NCBI GenBank assembly: GCA_934148015.1
Contig: CAKPCU010000011.1
Location: 1-40,113, forward strand
Source of the DNA: an uncultured Bacilli bacterium
GTDB lineage: Bacteria; Bacillota_I; Bacilli_A; RF39; UBA660
Direction: 5' to 3'
Length of the DNA: 40,113 nucleotides
Below, piece after piece: positions 32,866-40,113 of this stretch. Positions within the stretch are counted from its first letter, which is position 1. Every line of letters starts with the position of its first letter. Below the pieces are notes generated by a model that saw only the letters and a program-made list of their open reading frames with translations, did not search any database and was not told the DNA's origin. The position numbers and the translations under genes were made by a program.

Positions 32866-33878
32866 TTTTTTCGCACCTCTTCTCTTATAACTAATATAAT
32901 AAATCCTATTAATATTCCTAGAAAATATGTAATAAATCTCCATAGTAACATTGCACTAGATATTGTAGGTATATTAATATTAACTTTACTAAAAAACTTA
33001 ATAAAACCATATTCAATTCCACCTGTTGCACCTGGTATTGGGATAAAGTTTCCTATCAACATAACAAATGATGTTAACAATATAGAATGTATTATATCTA
33101 AAGCATTAGTATTTAATGACTCAAAAATTACATATGGAATCATATATAGTAGTGCGAGGCTTACTACGTTTGTTAATATAGTTATTAAAAACCTCTTTTT
33201 ATTTTTTCTAAAATCAAATTTACAATTATAAAAGTTATCTAAGCCTTTTTTTACTTTTTCCTCTGCAGAATCAATATTCTTAATTATTTTAATTTTATTT
33301 AGAATGAGTAATAACTTATTTATAATGTTTAACATGGTTTTTTTCATATTTATTACCATAAACAAAAATATTAATACTAATATATTTATAATAAAACCAA
33401 TAATGATAAGCCATGTTAAATTCGATTTTAACGGAATAACTTTTAACATCAAATTTAAAACTATAGAAACTATTCCCATTATCAAAAGAGATAATTGATA
33501 TATAACAGAATCCTTTACCATTGCTGAGGTTGAATCACTTATTCTATTACCCTCTTTTTTTAGCAAGTAAATTTGAAATGGTTGTCCTCCAGATGAGAAC
33601 GGTGTAATTCCATTTAGAAACTGTCCTATTAGAGTTAGTGAAAAAGCTTTTTTGAACGTATAATTTTCATTATGTTCTTTTATATATATTTGCAAACTAA
33701 CTGATTTAAGGGCTAAAGACAATATGAATATTAATATTGCTGTAGAAAAGATAAGTAGATTAACTTTGGATAATTCCTTAATAATCATACTGAAATTGTC
33801 TTTTAAAGTAAAATATAATACTAAGCCAAGAGCAATAATTAATATGATTATATTTAGTCTTTTATTTTTTAACTTCAT
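32862..33878 (-). CDS. Flippase-like / lysylphosphatidylglycerol synthase TM-family protein
   Basis: A 338-residue polytopic membrane protein of the UPF0104 type (the membrane part of MprF, also found in AglD). About eight helices, with the conserved blocks FSLTLIGQFLNGITPFSSGG with QPFQIYLLKKEG and NFIPIPGATGGIEYGFIKFF. It lacks the cytosolic lysyl-transferase half of MprF, so it should not make lysyl-PG; a lipid flippase or glycolipid partner is likely. One-base overlap with pgk upstream and 4-base ATGA overlap with the glycosyltransferase downstream. Confidence 0.85.
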   Translation of the reverse strand: MKLKNKRLNIIILIIALGLVLYFTLKDNFSMIIKELSKVNLLIFSTAILIFILSLALKSVSLQIYIKEHNENYTFKKAFSLTLIGQFLNGITPFSSGGQPFQIYLLKKEGNRISDSTSAMVKDSVIYQLSLLIMGIVSIVLNLMLKVIPLKSNLTWLIIIGFIINILVLIFLFMVINMKKTMLNIINKLLLILNKIKIIKNIDSAEEKVKKGLDNFYNCKFDFRKNKKRFLITILTNVVSLALLYMIPYVIFESLNTNALDIIHSILLTSFVMLIGNFIPIPGATGGIEYGFIKFFSKVNINIPTISSAMLLWRFITYFLGILIGFIILVIREEVRKK

Positions 33879-35065
33879 TATTTCACATCACTTATAGCAT
33901 CTATGGCTGGAAGACTTCCTTTTTCAAGAAGTTTTAAGGATGCACCACCACCAGTTGATATATGTGCAAATGAAGAAGAATAACCAAATCTAATTGCACT
34001 AGAGGCAGAATCACCTCCACCTACTATTACAGTTGCACCACTTTCTTTTAAAAGCCTACATAGACTCTTAGTGCCATATTCAAAATTTTTGAATTCTGAT
34101 ACTCCTATTGGTCCATTAAAAAATATTGTTTTACTTTTATCTATATATTTTTTAAATAAATTAATAGTATCTTTTCCTACATCTAAAATCATTATATCAC
34201 TTTTTAGTCCATCTATTTTAGAATAATATTTATCTGGTGTATCTTCATAGTTATATGCACTATAAAAATCTACTGGAAGAATAATCTTATTTTCATATTT
34301 TTCCATAATACTTTTGCAAAAATCTATGCTATCATAATCAACTAAAGATTTTTCTAAATTATATCCTTTTGCCTTCAAGAATGTATTTGCAATTCCACCA
34401 CCTAACAAAAGATAATCACATTTTTTAACTAATTTTTCTATTATTCTTATTTTATCACTTACTTTAGCCCCTCCCATAATAACCGTGTAAGGTCTTTTTG
34501 GTTCGTCTAAATATTTAGTTAGCATAAGAATTTCTTTTTCAACTAAAAAACCTACTCCTGATGGTAAATACTTTGATATACCTACATTGGAAGCATGAGA
34601 ACGGTGACATGTTCCAAAAGCATCATTTATAAAAATATCTCCAAGACTAGCCCAGTACTTACCAAGTATATCATCATTACCACTTTCACGCTTTTCAGGA
34701 TAGTCTTCATACCTAGTATTTTGAACTAATATTATATCCTTTGGTTTCATGTTCTTAATACTATCTTCTAAAATGCTTCCACGCGTTTCATCTACAAATT
34801 TAACATTCATACCAAGTAACTTAGATAATCTTTTACTTACTAAAAGTAAACTGTTTTCCTTTTTATCTTCTTCTTTTTTTATTCTTCCTAAATGTGATAA
34901 TATAATTACCTTAGCATTGTGATTTACAGCGTACAAAATAGTTTTTAGACTTTCTTTAATTCTATTATCATCTAAAATAACACCATCTTTTATAGGTACA
35001 TTTAAATCACATCTAATTATTACTTTTTTATTGTTTAAATCATAATCTTTTATACTCTTTTTCAC
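33878..35065 (-). CDS. pgk: Phosphoglycerate kinase
   Basis: Makes ATP and 3-phosphoglycerate from 1,3-bisphosphoglycerate. The 395-residue protein from the GTG at 35065 shows VIIRCDLNVPIKDG, ILSHLGRIKK, NDAFGTCHRSHAS, VIMGGAKVSDKI, FFNGPIGVSEF and GGGDSASS with the final STGGGASL. The GTG start is preceded by GGAGG at 5 nt; the frame opens to 35104 but without a ribosome binding site. First gene of a four-gene unit with a membrane protein, a glycosyltransferase and tpiA. An extended -10 TGTTATAAT lies at about 35085-35093. Confidence 0.95.
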   Translation of the reverse strand: MKKSIKDYDLNNKKVIIRCDLNVPIKDGVILDDNRIKESLKTILYAVNHNAKVIILSHLGRIKKEEDKKENSLLLVSKRLSKLLGMNVKFVDETRGSILEDSIKNMKPKDIILVQNTRYEDYPEKRESGNDDILGKYWASLGDIFINDAFGTCHRSHASNVGISKYLPSGVGFLVEKEILMLTKYLDEPKRPYTVIMGGAKVSDKIRIIEKLVKKCDYLLLGGGIANTFLKAKGYNLEKSLVDYDSIDFCKSIMEKYENKIILPVDFYSAYNYEDTPDKYYSKIDGLKSDIMILDVGKDTINLFKKYIDKSKTIFFNGPIGVSEFKNFEYGTKSLCRLLKESGATVIVGGGDSASSAIRFGYSSSFAHISTGGGASLKLLEKGSLPAIDAISDVK

Positions 35066-35103
35066 TTTATCCTCCACATTATATATTATAACATACATAT
35101 ACA

Positions 35104-35129
35104 AAAACTATGGACATTTCCATAGTTTT
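35104..35129 (-). terminator. Intrinsic terminator after the Ig-like surface protein gene
   Basis: A perfect 11 bp stem AAAACTATGGA/TCCATAGTTTT (35104-35114 with 35119-35129), 4 nt loop and TTTTTGTATATG on the minus strand. It separates the surface protein gene from the pgk operon. Confidence 0.9.
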
Positions 35130-35136
35130 AACGCAT

Positions 35137-36444
35137 TTAATTAATGACATTTATAATAACACTATAGCTTTTTCCATCCGCACCAGAAACTGTTATTTTA
35201 GCTGTACCACCACTCTTAGCATGCACGGTACCATTAGATACAGTTGCAACATTTTCATTAGAACTTTTCCACGATATATTTTTATTAGATGCATTCGATG
35301 GTGTAAAACTAACTCTTAAGGTTTTTGAAGAACCTTTTTTTAAAACAATATTACCACTAGGTGATAATGAAATTCCCCTTAATTTTATGTAATTATCTTC
35401 AACCCTTATTGTTCTAGTTACTGATGAACTATTACCATAACTATCAGTTACGCTGTATTTTATATAATATGTACCGGCCAATGACGTATTAAGATTACTG
35501 TTTACAGTAACTCTTGAAGTAATATTAGTACCATTCGCATCATAAGCAGAAAATCCAGGCTCATCATACCTTGCACCCTTTACTAGTTTGATATTATTAC
35601 TTCCTACTAAATTAATGGTTGGTTTAACATTTATTCTTCTTGTAGTAGTTCTTGTAATTACAGGTGCTTTTGTAGTATTAACAGGTGCTTTTGTAGTAGT
35701 TTTAGTTATTGTAGAGGTTCTTTTATTTTCTACTATTATCGCTCTTTTAGCTTCTGCAGATTGTTTCTTACTATCAGTTACACTATAAGTTATTATGTAT
35801 GTTCCAGCTTTAGATGTATCAACACTGCCAGATATTTTTACTTTAGAGGAAATATCTCCATCCTCTTCATCGGTTGCATCTGCACCTAATTCTTTATACG
35901 TATCTCCTACTTGCATAGTAATTGTTGCATCACCTATTATAATTATATTTGGTTTTGCATTATTTTTCTTTGTGGTAATAGATTTTGTAGTGGTTGTAGT
36001 TTTTTCATCTTTATATCCTTTTGTTTTATATAAATTACCACAACTTATATATGCTGAATAACTATCATAATCCTTTTTTACTGCTATTACGTAACCTTTA
36101 CATATTTTTGCAGCCTTAATTTTATTTGAATCTATTGATCCTCCGTTTTCATATAACAAATCTTTTAAATCTATTTTTATTTGTTCACTATTAAGTTCTA
36201 TTTGCTTTTGTGAAACATAAAGTGGTGCTTCTTCTATCATTCTATTTTCAAGTTTAAGGAAATCCTCCTTACTATATTCAGGTTTATTTTTATTTAATTT
36301 AGAAACTACAATTACAATAACAGATATTATTATAACAATTGCTATGACAATTAAGATTAACATCCCTCTAGTTAACCTAAAGCCATTTTTCTTTTCTTCT
36401 GTTTCATATTCAACATCAGTACCGCTATAGTTCATATCATCCAT
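35137..36444 (-). CDS. Membrane-anchored surface protein with DUF5011 and Big domains
   Basis: A 435-residue type II membrane protein: cytoplasmic acidic N-terminus, membrane helix (27-49), a small domain with a Cys pair (Cys115, Cys135, likely disulfide), Thr/Lys-rich linker (148-160), DUF5011-type Ig domain (164-241, GDTYKELGADATDEEDGDIS, AGTYIITYSVTDS), second Thr-rich linker (243-270), second DUF5011-type domain (273-350) and a C-terminal Big_2 domain (355-435, NENVATVSNGTVHAKSGGTA). Such Ig modules are found in adhesins and wall hydrolases. No enzyme domain or LPxTG. It lies between gap and pgk with its own terminator. Confidence 0.9.
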   Translation of the reverse strand: MDDMNYSGTDVEYETEEKKNGFRLTRGMLILIVIAIVIIISVIVIVVSKLNKNKPEYSKEDFLKLENRMIEEAPLYVSQKQIELNSEQIKIDLKDLLYENGGSIDSNKIKAAKICKGYVIAVKKDYDSYSAYISCGNLYKTKGYKDEKTTTTTKSITTKKNNAKPNIIIIGDATITMQVGDTYKELGADATDEEDGDISSKVKISGSVDTSKAGTYIITYSVTDSKKQSAEAKRAIIVENKRTSTITKTTTKAPVNTTKAPVITRTTTRRINVKPTINLVGSNNIKLVKGARYDEPGFSAYDANGTNITSRVTVNSNLNTSLAGTYYIKYSVTDSYGNSSSVTRTIRVEDNYIKLRGISLSPSGNIVLKKGSSKTLRVSFTPSNASNKNISWKSSNENVATVSNGTVHAKSGGTAKITVSGADGKSYSVIINVIN

Positions 36445-36486
36445 TTATATCACCACCTTAAATTATAATAGTATTATAACACTATA

Positions 36487-37488
36487 TTATATATTTCCAA
36501 AATATTTAGCACATCTAACCATTTGACTAGAATAGCTCATTTCATTATCATACCAAGCTACTATTTTTACTAACTGTTTTCCGTCACTTTCAACTATGTT
36601 TGTTAAAAGTCCATCTACTAATGCACCACATGATGCACCTATAATATCACTTGACACAATAGGGTCTGTTGTATAATTTATTGTTTCATTTTGATTATTT
36701 TTAAATAAATCGTTTATCTCATCTTTGGTAACGTTTTTATTTAATTCAAGTGTTAAATCTATAACAGAACCTGTTGTTACTGGAACACGCATAGCCGTTC
36801 CATCAAGTCTTCCTTTAAGTTCTGGAATTACAAGACCTATTGCACTTGCTGCTCCTGTTGATGACGGAACAATATTTGCTGCTGCAGCTCTTCCTCTTCT
36901 AGATAAATAGCCTTTTTTATGTGCAACATCAAGTGTTGCTTGATCATTAGTATATGCATGAACTGTTGTCATAAATCCTTTATTAACGCCATAATTATCA
37001 CATAAAAGTTTCATAACAGGTGCTAAACAGTTTGTTGTACAACTTGCAGCACTAATTATCTTATCTTCTTTTGTTAAAATATCATTATTAACATTATATA
37101 CAATAGTCTTTAAATTTCCTTTAGCAGGTGCTGATATTATAACTTTTTTAGCTCCAGCTTTTATGTGTGCCTCTGCTGATGTCTTACTAGTAAAGAAACC
37201 AGTACATTCAAAAACCATATCTATATCTAATTTATCCCATGGTAAATTAAGAGGATCAGATTCTTTATATATTTTTATTTTCTTACCAGATACTATTATT
37301 TCATCTGAAGTACTAGTTATCTCATCTTTCTTATAAAGTCTGTGTGATGTGTCATACTTTAATAAATAAGCTAAGTCCTCTGGATTAGTTAAATCATTTA
37401 TAGCAACTACATCAAAGTAAGGATCCTCCATCATTATTCTAAATACTAATCTTCCTATTCTTCCAAAACCATTTATTGCAACTTTCAT
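36487..37488 (-). CDS. gap: Glyceraldehyde-3-phosphate dehydrogenase (NAD)
   Basis: Oxidises glyceraldehyde 3-phosphate with NAD and phosphate. The 333-residue protein has the Rossmann start INGFGRIGRL, Asp32 in AINDLTN (NAD preference), catalytic Cys150 in SAASCTTNCLAP, His177 in TTVHAYT and the end WYDNEMSYSSQM. Full length. AAAAGGAG precedes the ATG. 36 bp after the nucleoside-kinase-like gene, so possibly the same transcript; in Bacilli gap and pgk are usually adjacent, but here a surface protein intervenes. Confidence 0.97.
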   Translation of the reverse strand: MKVAINGFGRIGRLVFRIMMEDPYFDVVAINDLTNPEDLAYLLKYDTSHRLYKKDEITSTSDEIIVSGKKIKIYKESDPLNLPWDKLDIDMVFECTGFFTSKTSAEAHIKAGAKKVIISAPAKGNLKTIVYNVNNDILTKEDKIISAASCTTNCLAPVMKLLCDNYGVNKGFMTTVHAYTNDQATLDVAHKKGYLSRRGRAAAANIVPSSTGAASAIGLVIPELKGRLDGTAMRVPVTTGSVIDLTLELNKNVTKDEINDLFKNNQNETINYTTDPIVSSDIIGASCGALVDGLLTNIVESDGKQLVKIVAWYDNEMSYSSQMVRCAKYFGNI

Positions 37489-37524
37489 ATTATCATTCTC
37501 CTTTTATTTATATTGTACTATTTT

Positions 37525-39177
37525 TTAATCTTTAAAACAACTACCACCAATAAATTCTCTTATTATAGAATCATTTGGAACTAAATCACTTGGCATACCA
37601 AGTACTAATCTAAATAAATTTATTAATCTAATCGCTTCTCCATAATTTGGATCATCTTCATTAACTGAAAATAAAAGTGGTTCAGCATAAGTTTTGAGTA
37701 CACCAAGCTCATATATTAATGATGTATTAAATATATAATCAGCATCTTTCATATATGGTAAAACCATTTCTTCTTCAGCTTTTCTAACGTTTTTCCACAT
37801 TCCTAGTGTATCAGATGCAGAATATCCTCTTGTTTTATTATCACGAACTATTCTTCTTAGCAATCTATTATCTGTTTCTTTAAAAATGTTATGATTATCA
37901 ACATTTAATGGACTAAGTGGACAAATAAATAATTTAAATTTATTTTTATCTGGTATCATTTCAGTTAACTTTTCATTAAATGCATGTATTCCTTCTATAA
38001 CTAAAATGCTTTTTTCATTCATTTTTATCTTTTTATTACCTTCCTCACTTATTCCTTTTACAAAATTATATCTAGGTAATGTAACTTCTTTGCCTTCTAA
38101 TAATTCAGAAATTTTCTTATTAAACAAATTAGTATCTATAGCACTTATCTTCTCTTTTTCTGGCTCTCCATTTTCATCTAATACTCTATCTTTTAAGTTA
38201 ATGTAAAAATCATCTACTGAAACTGGTATAGGTTTTAATCCTCTACTTTTTAAGAATAAAGTTAATTTTCTAGCTGTTGTTGTTTTACCAGATGATGAAG
38301 GGCCTGTTATTAATACCATTTTTATATTTTTATCTTTACTTATCTCTTCTGTTATATCAAATAAATTATTATTGGATATAGCTTCACTAACCCTGATTAA
38401 GTCCCCATAAAAACCAGTTGATATAGTTTTATTAAGTTCAACTGATGTATATATTCTAAGATCTTCATTATACTTATCATTTTTTTCTAATACTTCTAAT
38501 AATTTATCGTTCCTATTAAATTTAAGATCACTTTCTAGATCATACATATTAGGATATAAAAGAATAACTTTATTATCATTTATATACTTAATATTATATT
38601 TATCTATTAAACTAGTATTATTAGGAAGCGGTCCATAGTAATAATCTAATGTATCATCCATTTTGTATAAACTAATGTTAGAATTACTAATAAATCTTAA
38701 AGAACTAGCTTTATTTGTTTGATTAATCTTATTATAATATTCTATAGCTTCCATTCTAGATACTAATATTTTATTAATTGATATTTTACTATCATTTAAT
38801 TCTTTCATTCTTATTTTTATTTTTTGAACGGTTACTTCTGATATTATATTATTAGTTAATATTTCACAGTATATACCTTGATTTATAGTATGCATCATCT
38901 TAACATCACAGTTTAAAACATCACGAACTGCCTTTGAAAATAAAAATGAAAGTCCTTTTTGATAAGAATTATTTCCTATTTTAGATGAATAGTCATAAAA
39001 ATCTATTTTAGAATCTCTATTTACCTCAGTATTTAAATCACAAGTTTTATTGTTAATAGATCCTAGTATTATTTTATATTTATAATTATCTTTAAAATCT
39101 TTAGCAATATCTTCTAATTTAATTCCACTTTCATACTCATATTCTTTATCTTTGTATTTAACTTTTATAATAGACAT
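37525..39177 (-). CDS. TGS-domain nucleoside (uridine) kinase-like protein
   Basis: A 550-residue protein of three parts: an N-terminal TGS-like ubiquitin-fold domain (about 1-65), a region resembling the second additional (editing-like) domain of threonyl-tRNA synthetase (about 75-230), and a uridine kinase/phosphoribulokinase P-loop domain (about 285-550) with Walker A GPSSSGKTTT (292-299), SVDDFYINL and the lid region NRLLRRIVRDNKTRGYS. Proteins of this build are annotated as nucleoside kinases in Bacillota; the substrate is unsure. ATG 39177 with AGGTGG is preferred over 39186. Divergent from clpP. Confidence 0.9.
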   Translation of the reverse strand: MSIIKVKYKDKEYEYESGIKLEDIAKDFKDNYKYKIILGSINNKTCDLNTEVNRDSKIDFYDYSSKIGNNSYQKGLSFLFSKAVRDVLNCDVKMMHTINQGIYCEILTNNIISEVTVQKIKIRMKELNDSKISINKILVSRMEAIEYYNKINQTNKASSLRFISNSNISLYKMDDTLDYYYGPLPNNTSLIDKYNIKYINDNKVILLYPNMYDLESDLKFNRNDKLLEVLEKNDKYNEDLRIYTSVELNKTISTGFYGDLIRVSEAISNNNLFDITEEISKDKNIKMVLITGPSSSGKTTTARKLTLFLKSRGLKPIPVSVDDFYINLKDRVLDENGEPEKEKISAIDTNLFNKKISELLEGKEVTLPRYNFVKGISEEGNKKIKMNEKSILVIEGIHAFNEKLTEMIPDKNKFKLFICPLSPLNVDNHNIFKETDNRLLRRIVRDNKTRGYSASDTLGMWKNVRKAEEEMVLPYMKDADYIFNTSLIYELGVLKTYAEPLLFSVNEDDPNYGEAIRLINLFRLVLGMPSDLVPNDSIIREFIGGSCFKD

Positions 39178-39230
39178 ATTAACCACCTTACTTATTCTTA
39201 TATTTATCTAATTATATTCTATCAAAAATA

Positions 39231-39267
39231 GCGTAAAATGTCACATTATTTTAAGTAATATTTACGC
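39231..39267. promoter_or_regulatory. Divergent promoter region with mirrored TTTACGC elements
   Basis: In the gap between the kinase gene and clpP, GCGTAAA (39231-39237) and TTTACGC (39261-39267) form a 7 bp inverted repeat. Each copy sits where a -35 element would be for the gene it faces: on the minus strand TTTACG then 15 bp then TATAAT, and on the plus strand TTTACG then 16 bp then TATTAT. No CtsR or CIRCE consensus is visible. Could be mirrored promoters or a regulator site. Confidence 0.4.
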
Positions 39268-39302
39268 ACCTACTATACATAATATTATTAGGTGATAATT
39301 TT

Positions 39303-39872
39303 ATGAATTTAATTCCAAGTATTATTGAGAAAACACATTCTGGTGAAAGAGTGTATGATATTTATTCAAGACTTTTAAAAGATAGAATAATATTTATAGG
39401 TGGTGAAATTAATGATGATAGTGCAAATACTATTATAGGTGAATTATTATATCTAGATTCTAAAGGACATGATGATATAAGTTTGTATATAAATAGTCCT
39501 GGAGGTAGTATTACCGCTGGTATGGCTATTTATGATACTATGAACTTTATTAAAAGTGATGTATCTACCATCTGTATTGGAATGTGTGCATCTATGGCAT
39601 CTATTCTTTTAGCTAGTGGGCATAAAGGTAAAAGATACATACTTCCTAATAGCGAGGTAATGATACATCAGCCTCTTGGCGGAGTAAATGGTCAAGCTAC
39701 TGAAATAAAAATAGTAGCTGATAGAATACTTTATTTAAGAAATAAATTAAATAATATTTTAGCAGAAAAAACTGGTAAAGAATTAAGCATAATTGAAGAA
39801 GATACAGAGCGAGATCATTATCTATCTTCTGATGAAGCTTTAAGTTATGGATTGGTTGATAAGATATTATAA
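39303..39872 (+). CDS. clpP: ATP-dependent Clp protease proteolytic subunit
   Basis: ClpP forms the double-ring protease chamber used by ClpC/ClpX. The 189-residue protein has the catalytic triad at the same positions as in E. coli mature ClpP: Ser97 in GMCASMAS, His122 in VMIHQPLGG and Asp171 in TERDHYLS. INSPGGSITAGMAIYDTM and the handle region are normal. AGGTGATAATTTT precedes the ATG. The Cys next to the nucleophile block (MCASM, usually MAASM) is a small oddity. Its terminator is shared with the convergent gene at the right edge. Confidence 0.97.
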   Translation: MNLIPSIIEKTHSGERVYDIYSRLLKDRIIFIGGEINDDSANTIIGELLYLDSKGHDDISLYINSPGGSITAGMAIYDTMNFIKSDVSTICIGMCASMASILLASGHKGKRYILPNSEVMIHQPLGGVNGQATEIKIVADRILYLRNKLNNILAEKTGKELSIIEEDTERDHYLSSDEALSYGLVDKIL

Positions 39873-39873
39873 A

Positions 39874-39899
39874 ACGTGGAATTTTTTCCACGTCTTTTT
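39874..39899. terminator. Bidirectional terminator after clpP
   Basis: A perfect 8 bp stem ACGTGGAA/TTCCACGT (39874-39881 with 39886-39893), TTTT loop, CTTTTTAG on the plus strand and TTTTATAAT on the minus strand. It ends clpP and the convergent gene at 39905. Confidence 0.88.
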
Positions 39900-39904
39900 A
39901 GTGA

Positions 39905-40113
39905 TTATAATTTTTCTATTTCTTCTTTAGATAAGCCAGTAATATCTATGATATCTTCTATAGAAATATTTTTTAATTTCATTTTTTTAGCATTTTCTAA
40001 ATTTTTCTTGGCAGCACCTTTATTAACACCTTTATAATAACTATCTTCTAATTTAGTTGCCATTATAGAATTCCTAACCATTCTTTCATGTTCCTGCCTA
40101 TCATATATCCCTT
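39905..40113 (-). CDS. C-terminal tail of a probable Rpn/PD-(D/E)XK transposase-family protein (partial)
   Basis: The minus-strand frame ends in TAA at 39905 and runs off the right edge; 69 residues are visible. They read IYDRQEHERMVRNSIMATKL, then a Lys/Ala-rich helix (YKGVNKGAAKKNLENAKKMK), then LKNISIEDIIDITGLSKEEI. A YDxxxH/E helix, a Gly/Lys repeat and a final short helix-turn-helix-like (I)EDI..ITGLS.EEI are the usual tail of Rpn family (recombination-promoting nuclease, putative transposase) proteins. The nuclease domain lies outside the window, so function and integrity cannot be judged. Confidence 0.6.
   Translation of the reverse strand, partial: GIYDRQEHERMVRNSIMATKLEDSYYKGVNKGAAKKNLENAKKMKLKNISIEDIIDITGLSKEEIEKL

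Overview
The window is about 40 kb of a very AT-rich, low-GC Gram-positive (Bacillota) chromosome. Pointers are: an uninterrupted S10-spc-alpha ribosomal superoperon, a Spo0A homologue, an ECF transporter module next to truA, strong GGAGG or GGTGAT ribosome binding sites, and TGA used as a stop (for example ecfT and the flippase-like gene) with Trp encoded by TGG. The overall style (small genome-type spacing, Thr-rich surface proteins, DUF5011-type domains, no rpmD) suggests an uncultured gut Bacilli-like lineage such as RF39 or relatives. That placement is inference; the partial 16S rRNA at the left edge could settle it.

Layout, left to right. 1-430: the 5' end of a 16S rRNA gene on the minus strand, running off the window, with its leader, boxA-like element, promoter and A-tract upstream region. 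475-4870: a DUF402 nucleotide phosphatase, a CtpA-type S41 protease, a membrane-anchored thioredoxin-fold-like protein, a GerS/LolA-like lipoprotein and a plus-strand DUF378 protein. 4850-7989: ecfA1-ecfA2-ecfT-truA, all overlapping. 8105-10740: an accessory block inserted between rplQ and ecfA1 (prepilin-like protein, SDR, a decayed VanY-type carboxypeptidase, an unknown membrane-anchored protein). 10876-24898: 29 genes from rpsJ to rplQ in canonical order except that rpmD (L30) is missing. 24899-25056: a structured rpsJ leader and promoter. 25149-28757: a 1.2 kDa-residue-scale (about 1,200 residue) LRR surface protein with about ten copies of an unrecognised repeat. 28905-30854: a BI-1 family membrane protein, spo0A with a perfect 0A box beside its promoter, and an unknown small protein. 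30927-37488: glycolytic genes gap, pgk and tpiA, with pgk-flippase-like-glycosyltransferase-tpiA forming one tight operon, and an Ig-like surface protein between gap and pgk. 37525-40113: a TGS/uridine-kinase-like protein, divergent clpP, and the C-terminal tail of a probable Rpn/PD-(D/E)XK transposase-family protein.

Almost everything is on the minus strand, co-oriented with the rRNA operon, as expected for a leading strand. Only the DUF378 gene and clpP are on the plus strand, each ending in a convergent bidirectional terminator. The window joins translation (ribosome, IF-1, RNA polymerase alpha, SecY), central glycolysis, membrane glycolipid synthesis and cell-surface display. The most unusual items are the decayed carboxypeptidase, the repeat module of the giant LRR protein, the glycolysis/glycolipid operon, the 0A-box-bearing spo0A promoter and the structured S10 leader. 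I found no CRISPR array, tRNA gene, insertion sequence or obvious novel defence system.
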